A stretch of 42,407 bases of DNA from Blautia sp. (lineage in GTDB: Bacteria; Bacillota; Clostridia; Lachnospirales; Lachnospiraceae): NCBI GenBank assembly GCA_023667395.1, contig JAMPAC010000021.1:3719-46125 (forward strand). Direction: 5' to 3'. The notes beneath the pieces were generated by a model. That model made no database searches and was not told the origin of the DNA. It saw nothing but the letters and a program-made list of their open reading frames with translations. Shown piece after piece: positions 16,751 to 26,425 of the stretch. Position numbers and translations under genes: made by a program. The first letter of the stretch is position 1. Each line of letters opens with the position of its first letter.

Positions 16751-19700
16751 CTACTCATGCATCCGGTACTCCATGTCTCCGTCGATCATGGCCAGCATCA
16801 CGTCGGCATAATAGGGGTCAAACTGGCTTCCCCTGCCTTTCTCAATCTCCCCGCGCACCGCTTCCTGGGGCATCACGTCCCGGTAACTGCGCTTGGAAGT
16901 CATCGCGTCATAGGCGTCCGCCACGCCGATGATCCTTGCCACCTCCGGGATATCTTTCCCCTGAAGCCGGTCGGGATATCCCCTGCCGTCGTAGCGTTCA
17001 TGATGCCATTTCGCGCCTATGCCGATGTCCGCCAGTTCCGAAATATTCTTCAGGATATTGCCCCCGATGACCGGATGGCTTTTGATCACCTCATACTCCT
17101 CGTCCGTCAGGCGGGAAGTTTTATTGATGATCTCCTCCGGAATGCCTATCTTGCCGATATCATGCAACAGGCCTGCATAATAAATATCTTCCTGCTCCTG
17201 TTCGCTCCTGCCGCTGCGTCTTGCGATCTCCCTGGAGTACTCCGCCACGCGGGCGGAATGTCCCTTGGTATATTTGTCTTTTGCGTCAATGGCAGCGGCC
17301 AGCGTTTTCATGACCTGCAGGGACAGGCGCTCCACTTTCTTCCGCCTCTCCTCCGCCACATGGGTCTGCTTTTCCACCTCCTGCTGCAGATGCTTCTGCA
17401 GACGATCCAGCTGCAGGATCCGGCTGACACGCTGGATCATGATGTCGGCCACAAAGGGTTTGGTGATAAAATCCAGCGCTCCCGCCTGGAACCCCCTGAT
17501 CTCCGTGTCCCTGTCGTCATCAGCCGTCAGGAAAATCACGGGAACCGCCCTGCAGGCATCATCCGCCCGGATCCGCTTCATCACCGTGAATCCATCCATA
17601 TCCGGCATGTGTACATCCAGCAGGATCAGGTCGGGTATCTGCGCTTTCAGGAATTCCAGCGCCTTTTCCCCGGAATCCACACTGCTCACCCGAAAACCGC
17701 CGCCCAGCATCTTCTCCGCGATCTGCAGGTTCATGGCGCTGTCATCCACGATCAGTATATGGGGACAAAGGGCTTCCTCCACGTGGCTTTGCTGTGCTGC
17801 GGACTGCGGGTTTTCGACAGCAGCCTGCAGGTTGGCCGAAAGCTTTCGATCCTCTTTGGGAGGCTGGCTCTGCCTCGCTTCCGAAGGCTTCCCAATTGCA
17901 GCATTCAGTTCATTCAACACATCGCGATAATCCGCCATTATTTTTTCGTGATTATCCCGAATAGATGCAATATCTCCCTCTTTTGCCGCCATTTCCAGAG
18001 CCTTTGCCTGTTCCGAAAGGCTGACCGCACCGATGGAAAGGGAGGTACTCTTCAGCGCATGAACCAGAATCCTGTAATTGTCCCAGTCTTCCTTTTCATA
18101 GGCTTCCCCTATGGCCTGATATTTCTGGTTCTCTATGTAAGAAGACAGCATCTCCTGATAAAATTCCTCGCTGTCACAGCAATATTCCATTCCCAGGGCA
18201 GTATCCAGCACTCCGTCCAGCCGGGCAAGCAGCCCGGAGTTCACTTCCTGCACTCTGTCCGACCGGGTAAGCAGCCCGGTATCCGCTTCCGGCCATCCGG
18301 ACATTCCCGGCAGATCCGCGCTTCCGGCCATCCGGCGTATATCTTCAACCGATTGTTCCCTTTTTTCCACTGTCTGATGCATTTGCCCAGTCAATCGGCT
18401 TGCTTTTTTATCCACAAATGCGGTATCTTGTATCCCCAATTGCCCCTTTGACTTCTGTTTAATCAGCAATTCCCCGGGCAGCCGCAAGCGCACCATATCC
18501 TTTAGCTGTCTGCCGACAATGGGCTTCGACAGATAATCGTCAAATCCGGCATCCAGATATCCCTGCTTCTCCCCCGCCACGGCGTTTGCGGTCAGCGCAA
18601 TAATGGGCGTATTCCTGCAAAGCCCTTTCTCCCGGATCTTTTTCAGCGCCTCCATACCGTCCATGACCGGCATCATATGATCCATGAAAACCATATGGTA
18701 GGAATTCCGCTCCAGCAGTTCCAGGGCTTCCTCTCCGTTATTCGCCGTGTCGATCAGCGCTTCCGTCTCCCTCATTATCCTGCGGAACAGATCCAGGTTC
18801 ATGGCATTGTCATCCACCGCCAGGATACGCGCCGACGGTGCGGTAAATTCTTCCTCCCCATACCGCATCATCAGCATATTGGTATCCGCAGGCACAAGTT
18901 TCCCCACAGGCGCTTCTTCCATGACCGCCTGCTCCAGCCGGAAAGAAAAAGCGCTTCCCTTTCCATATTCGCTCTCGATCCGCAGACTGCTGCCCATCAG
19001 ATCCAAAAGCCTGGTCACAATGGAAAGACCCAGCCCGATTCCCTGGACATTACGGGTTCTGCGGGGATCGAAGCGGGAAAAGCTTTCCGAAATCCGGCGC
19101 ACATCCTCCTCGCGCATACCGATGCCGCTGTCCCTTATCACGGCCTCCACAATGCCCGTGTTATCGCCCGTCTTTTCCCAGCCAATATGGATTTCCACAA
19201 AGCCTTCCATCGTATACTTTACCGCGTTGGAAATCAGATTATTATAAATCTGCATGAGCCGCACCAGGTCACCCGACAGCTGCCTGGGCAGATTCTCGTC
19301 TATGTCAACCCGCAGTTCCAGATTTTTCTTACGGACATTATATTCCGCGTAAGTCAGGATGTCCTGCAGCAGCGACAGCACAAAATAAGGTTCCTGCTCC
19401 AGCGTCAGTTCCCCTTTTTCAATATCGGTAAAATCCAGTATATCGTTGACGATGGAAAGCAGCGTCCTGCCTGCGGCCTGGATATTGATGGCATATTCGG
19501 CGGTAGCGCTCTCCTTAGTCTCCCGCATGATCATCTCATTATAGCCCAGTATCCCATTGATGGGCGTCCTGATCTCATGGGACATATTGGCAAGGAACTC
19601 CGTCTTCGCCCGGCTGGCTTCCCGGGCGGTCTGCTCGGCCGCTTTGGCCAGCTGCTCCGATTCCCTGGCCGCCTGTTCGGCATTTCGGGCAGTCTGCTCC

Positions 19701-20527
19701 GACTCTTTTGCCGCCTGCTCGGCTTCCCGGGCGGTCTGCTCGGATTCCCTGGCTGCCTGTTCCGCGTTTCGGGCGGTCTGCTCCGATTCTTTTGCCGCCT
19801 GTTCTGCCCGCTCCGCTTTCTCCCTTGCTTCCCGCAGTTCCCCGATGGTCCTCACAAGCGCCTGATAATCCGGCGTTTCCATGGTAAACAATATCATCAT
19901 AAGAGCCAGCGTGACCGAAAACAGTCCCAGCAGCACATGGGGAAAAAAGAGCATCTGAATGGCCGGTCCCATAAATGCCAATACCAGATAGAGCACAATG
20001 GAAACCCTCTGCCACTTTTTAAATTTTTGAAAATGACTCAGGAGAACAAAAGCGGAACAGGCTATCAGGTAATACGGCGCCAGATAGACCATGACATACA
20101 GTACGCCGTGCACATACTCCCCGCCCTCTCCCATGGAGAATATACATCCGTTAAAGAGGTTCGCCGCCAGGATCACAAAATACGCGCACAGCAGGCATCT
20201 GTTGATCCGAAGCATCCTGCTGTTTCTGTTTTTCCTGTCAACGCAGAGCCTGGAATAATACATGAACTGATATCCCACAAAGGCGTCCGCCGCAAAGTAT
20301 ACGGTATTCAGGAAAAGATTGACCCATACCGGCAGCGCCGCCGCATAACTGAGCGTGACCGCCGTACCCACATCCATGATATCCGCAAACAACACCAACA
20401 GCGTCAGTTTCCGGAATTCCCGGTTGATTTCCGACTGCACGGCGTACTGCAGTTTCATGAAAATATACAGGATCACAAGGAAAACGGCGGAAGCGGCTTC
20501 AAAATAGATATTATATATCAGCGACAT
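16751..20527 (-). CDS. Hybrid histidine kinase with two receivers, Hpt and HD-GYP domain
   Basis: 1258 residues from the ATG at 20527 (AGGAG ten bases upstream). About seven membrane helices (1-215); a repeated AEQAAKESEQTARN-type coiled coil (232-305); HisKA with His317; HATPase (about 425-535); receiver 1 with Asp616; Hpt with His823; receiver 2 with Asp971; and a C-terminal HD-GYP domain (about 1065-1240) with HD at 1122-1123, HHE at 1175-1177 and GYP at 1183-1185 all intact. HD-GYP domains hydrolyse cyclic di-GMP, so this protein may couple a membrane signal directly to second-messenger breakdown. It is first in a likely operon with the CheY-like protein and second hybrid kinase. The neighbouring flagellar genes make motility control plausible, but this is inference. 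Confidence 0.92.
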   Translation of the reverse strand: MSLIYNIYFEAASAVFLVILYIFMKLQYAVQSEINREFRKLTLLVLFADIMDVGTAVTLSYAAALPVWVNLFLNTVYFAADAFVGYQFMYYSRLCVDRKNRNSRMLRINRCLLCAYFVILAANLFNGCIFSMGEGGEYVHGVLYVMVYLAPYYLIACSAFVLLSHFQKFKKWQRVSIVLYLVLAFMGPAIQMLFFPHVLLGLFSVTLALMMILFTMETPDYQALVRTIGELREAREKAERAEQAAKESEQTARNAEQAARESEQTAREAEQAAKESEQTARNAEQAARESEQLAKAAEQTAREASRAKTEFLANMSHEIRTPINGILGYNEMIMRETKESATAEYAINIQAAGRTLLSIVNDILDFTDIEKGELTLEQEPYFVLSLLQDILTYAEYNVRKKNLELRVDIDENLPRQLSGDLVRLMQIYNNLISNAVKYTMEGFVEIHIGWEKTGDNTGIVEAVIRDSGIGMREEDVRRISESFSRFDPRRTRNVQGIGLGLSIVTRLLDLMGSSLRIESEYGKGSAFSFRLEQAVMEEAPVGKLVPADTNMLMMRYGEEEFTAPSARILAVDDNAMNLDLFRRIMRETEALIDTANNGEEALELLERNSYHMVFMDHMMPVMDGMEALKKIREKGLCRNTPIIALTANAVAGEKQGYLDAGFDDYLSKPIVGRQLKDMVRLRLPGELLIKQKSKGQLGIQDTAFVDKKASRLTGQMHQTVEKREQSVEDIRRMAGSADLPGMSGWPEADTGLLTRSDRVQEVNSGLLARLDGVLDTALGMEYCCDSEEFYQEMLSSYIENQKYQAIGEAYEKEDWDNYRILVHALKSTSLSIGAVSLSEQAKALEMAAKEGDIASIRDNHEKIMADYRDVLNELNAAIGKPSEARQSQPPKEDRKLSANLQAAVENPQSAAQQSHVEEALCPHILIVDDSAMNLQIAEKMLGGGFRVSSVDSGEKALEFLKAQIPDLILLDVHMPDMDGFTVMKRIRADDACRAVPVIFLTADDDRDTEIRGFQAGALDFITKPFVADIMIQRVSRILQLDRLQKHLQQEVEKQTHVAEERRKKVERLSLQVMKTLAAAIDAKDKYTKGHSARVAEYSREIARRSGRSEQEQEDIYYAGLLHDIGKIGIPEEIINKTSRLTDEEYEVIKSHPVIGGNILKNISELADIGIGAKWHHERYDGRGYPDRLQGKDIPEVARIIGVADAYDAMTSKRSYRDVMPQEAVRGEIEKGRGSQFDPYYADVMLAMIDGDMEYRMHE
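19606..19830 (-). repeat. Repeats coding for the kinase coiled-coil linker
   Basis: Roughly 21-bp and 42-bp near-repeats encode alternating AEQAARESEQTA and AEQAAKESEQTARN units. They form a continuous helix between the last membrane segment and the HisKA domain, so copy number would change the length of the signalling helix. Confidence 0.8.
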
Positions 20528-20550
20528 AAATGATCTTCTCCTTTGGTCTG

Positions 20551-20580
20551 GTTCTTGTCTGCAAAGTTCTTGTCTGCAAA
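20551..20580. repeat. Exact 15-bp tandem duplication in the kinase 5' leader
   Basis: GTTCTTGTCTGCAAA occurs twice head to tail, between the promoter candidate and the ribosome-binding site of the HD-GYP kinase. It accounts for the repetitive in-frame extension upstream of the chosen start. Confidence 0.85.
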
Positions 20581-20600
20581 ATCGAAGCGTTATGTAAAAT

Positions 20601-20630
20601 ATTATGACAGGCAAAGATTTATTTGTTCAA
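20601..20630 (-). promoter_or_regulatory. Possible promoter of the HD-GYP kinase operon
   Basis: Minus strand: TTGAAC (20625-20630), 18-nt spacer, CATAAT (20601-20606). Reasonable but not strong; it lies about 75 nt before the chosen start. Confidence 0.4.
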
Positions 20631-20706
20631 GCTAAAATACCGGATTGGCTTCAAAAATGCCAGATTGGAAACACTTTATGCCCTGAAAAATGCCAATACG
20701 AAAAAT

Positions 20707-20739
20707 ATGTTTAAAAAAACATAATGTGTATGATATACT
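20707..20739 (+). promoter_or_regulatory. Candidate promoter and palindrome before the LytTR regulator
   Basis: TATACT at 20734-20739 is a good -10 box, without a clear -35. A palindrome ATGTTT-AAAA-AAACAT (20707-20722) sits where a -35 or activator site would be. A regulator site is plausible. Confidence 0.4.
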
Positions 20740-20780
20740 TTTAAAGTAATTCCATGGATTCCATACAAGGAGAAGACGTT

Positions 20781-21488
20781 ATGCTGATATACATATGCGA
20801 CGATGCGGAAAGCGACCTGATACGGCTGAAAAAACACCTGGACAGATTTTCCCGGGAAAAAATGTTCCCATACGACGTCACAGCCTTTTCCGCAAGTGAA
20901 AAACTGCTGGCGGAATTCGTGAGAGCCGTACCCCAGCCGGAACTGATCTTCCTGGATATCTACATGGATGGGCGAAACGGAATGGACACCGCAAGACAGC
21001 TGCGCGGCATGGGCTACCAGGGCGGCATTATCTTTACTACCTCCTCCACGGAGCACGCCATGGACAGCTACGAGGTCAACGCCCTGTATTATCTGCAGAA
21101 ACCGTATGATTATAAACATTTTGCGGCTGCCATGGAACGATGCGGCGGGATTTTTGAAAAAGCACAGCAACAATTTACTTTTACCGTGAGGAAAAAGGCA
21201 TTTACCCTGCCTTACGCGGATATCGTCTTTTTTGAGACCGGCCGCCATACCGTCCTGCTTCACACGCTCTCCGAAACCATTTCCTTTACGGAAAGCCTGT
21301 CCAATATCGTCAGGAAATTCAGCGGCACGGATACGTTTCTGCCCGTGGGCGGAAGCTATCTGATCAACCTGAACCATGTGGCAGGCCAGACCGGAAACGA
21401 CCTGCTCATGTCGGACGGTTCCGTGGTGCAGATCCCGCTCAAAAAGCGGGGGGACATCCTGGCTGTTGTGAGGCCGTTTTTGCCCTGA
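20781..21488 (+). CDS. LytTR-family response regulator
   Basis: 235 residues from the ATG at 20781 (AAGGAG eight bases upstream). Receiver domain at 1-120 with Asp7/Asp8 and phospho-acceptor Asp59 (LIFLDIYMDG), then a LytTR DNA-binding domain at about 138-235 (YADIVFFETGRHTVLLHT, FLPVGGSYLINLNHV). LytTR regulators bind pairs of direct repeats and usually work with a GHKL kinase, but no cognate kinase lies beside it. It is the only rightward gene in this block and is divergent from the HD-GYP kinase. Its target is unknown. Confidence 0.92.
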   Translation: MLIYICDDAESDLIRLKKHLDRFSREKMFPYDVTAFSASEKLLAEFVRAVPQPELIFLDIYMDGRNGMDTARQLRGMGYQGGIIFTTSSTEHAMDSYEVNALYYLQKPYDYKHFAAAMERCGGIFEKAQQQFTFTVRKKAFTLPYADIVFFETGRHTVLLHTLSETISFTESLSNIVRKFSGTDTFLPVGGSYLINLNHVAGQTGNDLLMSDGSVVQIPLKKRGDILAVVRPFLP

Positions 21489-21528
21489 ACATCCGGGTTG
21501 TTTCAATAGGCTGGTTTTACCACATTTT

Positions 21529-24056
21529 CTAATATGGCATGATATTTTTCTCCTCATAATAACGTATTCTTTCCTGCAAAATATAAATCTCTCCAATAGT
21601 AACCAAAATTTCTTCCCCATGCTTTGAATACAATAATTTCAAATCCACATCTTCCAATCCACAAATTTTTGCGTAAGCATAAAGTATTGAATCTCGCGTA
21701 ACAAACGATGTTTTTTTATTTGTTCCAAGCCTTTTATCTCCAACTATTCCTTCTTTTAATGCATCTATTCCAGGAAAATCCATCATTATAACGGCCAAAT
21801 CCTCCAATCCGAGATTGTATAATTTAGCAACCGTTGTATCGATTTCTAGCCTTAGGGCATCTATGCTTCTTCCTCTATTGGCAATATAACGCTGCATAAA
21901 CAGATTTGATGTTTCTTCTTGTATTGCCAGTTTCAAATCAAATGAATTAGTTTTTTCCAAAATAACTGCTGCTGCCGTCGCAATGATCAGAGCATTTTCG
22001 TCGTTACTATTTAACCTGGGAAAAGGGATTTGGTTCCAGTGATAAAAATTAAGCGTAATGGTCATTTTCTTTCTCATGATCCAATCAATGACAAAGCTAT
22101 TAGATAATCCTATCCATAATAAATGATAAAAAATGGAATTATCAGGAAAAAATCTGCATGTAGGCACTTTATTTCCACATAGTGCGTCAGGCATAATCAG
22201 AGAAGATAGAATAGTTCGCACGTTTTTTTGACCTGTTATATCGCAATAACAAGCCCTATAATATTGAAACTTATTCATCTGTCTGTCAACATAATAATGT
22301 GAAATCACATTTTTCTTATTGTTATTTTCTCTCCAAACCGCCTTTCGACCAGCGCCACTTATATATATCTTTTGGGAACTGTCGTACTGATTAATCATTC
22401 TGCCTTCATATACAGGTATTAGATCCTTTCTATTTGCATTATCTTTTTCTACAAATTGCCCACTATCTGTAGTCATATCCAATTCTCTATTAAAAGTAAC
22501 ACTCCATAAATCTCTTCTTTTTGTCTTCAGCATCGGATATTGACAATACATTTTTTTTAAAAGATTTTGCTCAAAAATGGAAGTGCACTCTGGAATTGTC
22601 CAATAATCACCACTACATTTTTTTAGAAATTGCCGCGTGTATGAAACCATATGTATCGCTTTATTAAGATCAGCTTCCAAAACAGACAATTCCGTCAAAT
22701 TAAATGCTGCTTTTTCTACTTTCCCTGCCTGCCCTGTTTTCTTATATATTAAAATAATAAACTTATACGATGTGTGTATTGGGAAAATTTTCTTCTTATT
22801 TTCAAAATTCAGCAAATAACAAATATTCCCATTTTCTAACAATAAATGCCTTAACCCGGTTGCGCTTTCTGCCATATAAAATGATGCGGGAATGATATAT
22901 CCTAATATACCGTCCTTTTTTAATAATTTGTATCCTAATTCCACAAAATACTTATATAAATCAGAATCTCCGCCAGTCAGATTCCCATCAACTTCATATT
23001 TTTGATGACTATAATCTGTTGATTCTTTTAATTTCTCAGAGTATGAACCAATATATTTTCTATAATTTTCCCAATCATGTACAAATTTTTTATTTTTTTG
23101 GATTTCTCTTTTTAATGAATTCCCTTGAAAATCAGCAGTCATATCCATGTGAAGCAAGTTATACTCCCTTAAGTTTGCCTTTATTCTTCCCCATGGCGGA
23201 TTACCTACAACATAATCAAAACCGCCTTCTTTGAACACCTGAGGGAACAAAAAATTCCACGAATTACATGTTTTATCAGAGCATAATAATAAACTGTCTA
23301 AAGCAACAAAATGTTTTTTTAACACTTCAAATCGCAATCCCAGATGCCTATAATCCAAAGCTAAAAAAGCCAAAAAATAATCAACAGCCAATTCATTTTT
23401 ATCAATTCCATATATCGATTGTTCAATACAATTTTTAAGTTCTCGGTTATCCAGATATTCCTGAATATTTGATAAAAAACTGTAGATAAACACTCCCCCG
23501 CCCATGGAAGGATCTATCATCGTAAAACTGCTTTTATTTTCTTTTTTTATATCCATTATAATCTGTTTGGAAATAAAATGTGCCATATGTATATCGGAGC
23601 AAAACATTCCCTCATCTTTTCTATTCTCATTATCAATTAGTACGTTTTTATCTTCAACTAAGCTTTCTTTATTAACGAATACTTCAAAGATATAGCCAAA
23701 ATCTTCTGGTCTGAAATCTTTCTCATAAATCAGATGATCGCTTAATGGAAGCAAATATCCAAGAATTTTTTTCAAAATGTCGGATGGCATATTATCCCTG
23801 AAAATATTTGTTTGTTTCTCTTTTGCAATCTCTAAAATAAAGTAATTCTTTGCACTTTTATATCTATCATACTGTGAGTTTTCTGACGGGACTTGATCAC
23901 CAGACTTTTTTCCAGAAACACCACAACTATGCAATCAAAAAAAGCCAACAGTATTTCTTCATATGAAATATGCAACTTTTCATCTGTCAACACAGCCATA
24001 ACTTTTTGTATAGTTGTTTCAATAAACTCCAAAACTGTTTTTCTTGATCCGGACAT
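21529..24056 (-). pseudogene. Eco57I-like N6-adenine methyltransferase, frameshifted near its start
   Basis: The gene starts at the ATG at 24056 (GGGGAG ribosome-binding site, 1-nt overlap with the previous stop) and reads about 50-60 residues to LEKSLVIKS, then leaves frame. The body reads from about 23,900 to 21529 in another frame, with only a TTG directly after a stop as possible start. The SAM-binding motif DPSMGGGVF and catalytic NPPWGR lie about 235 and 130 residues into the body respectively reversed in order as usual for this class: SAM motif first, NPPW about 100 residues later. Long C-terminal part matches a target-recognition region. Probable total about 840 residues. It may be the specificity enzyme of the McrBC-associated system. 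Frameshift or sequence error cannot be separated. Confidence 0.75.
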
Positions 24057-25111
24057 TAGCTACTCCCCATCTCTAAAATATATAACCGCTCTGTCACTTT
24101 GCTTTCCTTAACCGCATTATTACTTTTGTATTTTTTATAATTAGTTTCACATATTTCCAAGTTTCCATATTTTGACATAAGTTCTACAATCTTTTCATGA
24201 ATCATCTGACCTTCATTGTTATAACTCATAACAAAATATTTACATTTGACCCTGCTTAATATCAATTCCAACGCTCCCAGAGCCCTTTTCTTATAACAAA
24301 AATCAGATGACTTTTCAGCCCAATCGCGCAATCCTGTAGTGCCGGATATTTTCGGCGTGTCATTCTGTGCAATGGTTTCCAGCAAGTGATAATATGCACC
24401 ATATTGTCTTTTAGTATAAGGAGGGTCCGCATACACGATATCGCAATAAAATTTTCCTGCCAGTTTTTCTGCTCTCTCACAAAAAATATCAGCAGCCTTT
24501 GCTTTACAACCATCAAAAAATGGGGCTGGATTTAATCTGATCGGATTGATTGCTCTCTTTTTCCAATATTTCATATAACATCCATATGTTCCCGCAATAT
24601 TGCTTACAGGAGCAACAGCTTTTAACAAATCAGATAATAACAATGCAAATTCATTATCAGTCAAATCATTTTTCCAATCATCAATCTGCTGCCGCATGAC
24701 ATCAATTTTTTTAGCATTTTCTTTTGTAAAATACATTCTTTCTACGCCATCAGTCTCTATCGCTGCTGGAGAATAATGCTCAAAAATAAAGCCCCTTTTG
24801 CCCTCCAGATTATTCAAAAAATCTAATACTTGCCGATATCTTTCGGCATTAGATTTACCATTAAAATCCATTCCGATACTTTCAAATGCTGGAGGCTCAT
24901 TATTCAATAAAACGGCCTTTGTTAAAATGGTTGAAAAATATAAGAAGTCATTTGCATAAACTTGATAACCCATTCTTTTAAATATAACAGATGCGCTTCC
25001 ACTGCCCGAAAACAAATCCATACAACTTCTGCACTCTTTAGTATATCTTCGTATATTTTCTTCTATAAAAGCAGCAAGCTGTCTTTTGTTTCCCAAAAAC
25101 TCTATGCTCAT
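24056..25111 (-). CDS. D12-class N6-adenine DNA methyltransferase
   Basis: 351 residues. The N-terminus FLGNKRQLAAFI and the SAM motif DLFSGSGSASVIFKRMGY (residues 32-49) are typical of the D12 (Dam/FokI-like) class; the catalytic DPPY is at 229-232 (YADPPYTKRQYGAYYHLLETI). It would methylate adenine N6 in a specific site. It follows mcrC after 9 nt and overlaps the next methyltransferase by 1 nt, so all are one transcript. The D12 gene is intact, while its partner methyltransferase and mcrB are disrupted. Confidence 0.9.
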   Translation of the reverse strand: MSIEFLGNKRQLAAFIEENIRRYTKECRSCMDLFSGSGSASVIFKRMGYQVYANDFLYFSTILTKAVLLNNEPPAFESIGMDFNGKSNAERYRQVLDFLNNLEGKRGFIFEHYSPAAIETDGVERMYFTKENAKKIDVMRQQIDDWKNDLTDNEFALLLSDLLKAVAPVSNIAGTYGCYMKYWKKRAINPIRLNPAPFFDGCKAKAADIFCERAEKLAGKFYCDIVYADPPYTKRQYGAYYHLLETIAQNDTPKISGTTGLRDWAEKSSDFCYKKRALGALELILSRVKCKYFVMSYNNEGQMIHEKIVELMSKYGNLEICETNYKKYKSNNAVKESKVTERLYILEMGSS

Positions 25112-25120
25112 CAGCCACCT

Positions 25121-26410
25121 CTATATTTCCAATTCTTTTTCAATAAAGCACAAAATATTTCTTTTTAATTCTCTGATCTTGCTTACAGTAGATATATCGC
25201 TTATATTCAACATCAAAGAATATATCGTATATTTTTTCCCATTGTCTTCAATTGTCCAATGCCTGCTGTACATAGATTCTGTAGATTCACATGGACTAAT
25301 TAATATACCTTTCATACATCCATGGCTGACCATGGATGCAAATATTTGATACACATCAGTGTTAATCGGTTTTTTCCCGCGATTGTTTACAAAATTATTT
25401 TTGTATTTCGCATCTATAAGCAGCATCGGTTTCCCGTTTATTACAATTTTGTTATCCGGTCTCGTGTAATAAGATTTCATATCTGTATATTCTGCCTTAG
25501 CAAATAACACACTACTTTGTGCCTCGGATTTTATTGAATATTTTTCTGACACTAATGATTTCAAAATCTTCTCAATAAACTTTTCATATATCACTTCCAT
25601 GGGCACAATATAACTCATCCCCCTGCCTTCCGCTTTCTGAAAAGCAGAACCATATCCGCTCGCCAGATTATTCGCTATTTCCAAAGCTTTTAAATAATGA
25701 CTATATTGAGGCGGAAGCTTTGCATCTACCGGAATTCTATATGTACCGGATACTTTAGGAAGTTCTTCTCCGATTTCCCGCAACTTATTCCTGATATCAT
25801 TGTTTTTTACTTTTGCCTCCAAGGACTGAGCACACCACTTTAATATGTAATTAAATTCGTTTTCGGTGTCAAAAACATCATGTTCATAGTATAAAGTACC
25901 TGCATTCGTGATAATATGTTCTAATTGTGCATACATTAACAGTCTTCCACGCAAAAATCTCGAACTGTCTTCTTCGTCGCGATATGTGTGTATTGTATCC
26001 TGACCTAATGCTTTTACCATTTCATCTATGAACATAATTGCGACATGATCATAAAAAGTCAACTGTTTCTTTGCCATATGGCTGGATTGCTGCGCAAATA
26101 TCCTTCTACTGCCTGCAATGCATATCATATTAAAAAGACTTTCCCGCCATTCAATACCTGCATTCAAAAACTTAGGCATAATCTCTATTTCAACATTAGA
26201 ATATGAAATAACACCAGATATACCTGAGAATTGAACCATTTGCTTCTTATTCTTTTTATAAATTTTTATAGCATCACTATGTAATCTCAGATTTTTGCAC
26301 AATTCCGTATTTTTTCTCTCCAATAATTCTATTGTTTTTAAAGTATTGTCCTTTCCAAACAACGAACTTATTTCATATTCTACCAGTTCTTTGACTTCTA
26401 TAGGCTTCAT
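25121..26410 (-). CDS. mcrC: McrC-like restriction endonuclease subunit
   Basis: 429 residues. The N-terminal half is the McrC DNA-binding/partner domain (VQFSGISGVISYSNVEIEIMPKF), and the C-terminal half is a PD-(D/E)XK nuclease: RPDNKIVI at 317-324, then LLIDAKYK with Asp333 and Lys335, and a downstream DVYQIFASM. McrC is activated by the McrB GTPase ring. It starts 15 nt after the McrB C-terminal reading frame. The length is close to the usual McrC of this type, and the catalytic residues are intact. Confidence 0.9.
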   Translation of the reverse strand: MKPIEVKELVEYEISSLFGKDNTLKTIELLERKNTELCKNLRLHSDAIKIYKKNKKQMVQFSGISGVISYSNVEIEIMPKFLNAGIEWRESLFNMICIAGSRRIFAQQSSHMAKKQLTFYDHVAIMFIDEMVKALGQDTIHTYRDEEDSSRFLRGRLLMYAQLEHIITNAGTLYYEHDVFDTENEFNYILKWCAQSLEAKVKNNDIRNKLREIGEELPKVSGTYRIPVDAKLPPQYSHYLKALEIANNLASGYGSAFQKAEGRGMSYIVPMEVIYEKFIEKILKSLVSEKYSIKSEAQSSVLFAKAEYTDMKSYYTRPDNKIVINGKPMLLIDAKYKNNFVNNRGKKPINTDVYQIFASMVSHGCMKGILISPCESTESMYSRHWTIEDNGKKYTIYSLMLNISDISTVSKIRELKRNILCFIEKELEI

Positions 26411-26425
26411 GAAAGCTTATTCCTT

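Noticed and set aside
19606-19830. Possible CRISPR or satellite array
   Set aside because: The repeats encode a continuous coiled coil in the HD-GYP kinase.
21489-21528. Terminator between the convergent LytTR and methyltransferase genes
   Set aside because: No stem of useful length is visible in the 40-bp gap.
20676-21620. A 314-codon open frame on the minus strand
   Set aside because: It is antisense to the LytTR regulator gene, which has clear domains and a good ribosome-binding site; the translation shows no family features.
23832-24056. A separate 74-residue gene
   Set aside because: It has a good start, but its sequence stops making sense where the methyltransferase body begins in another frame; a frameshift explains both better.
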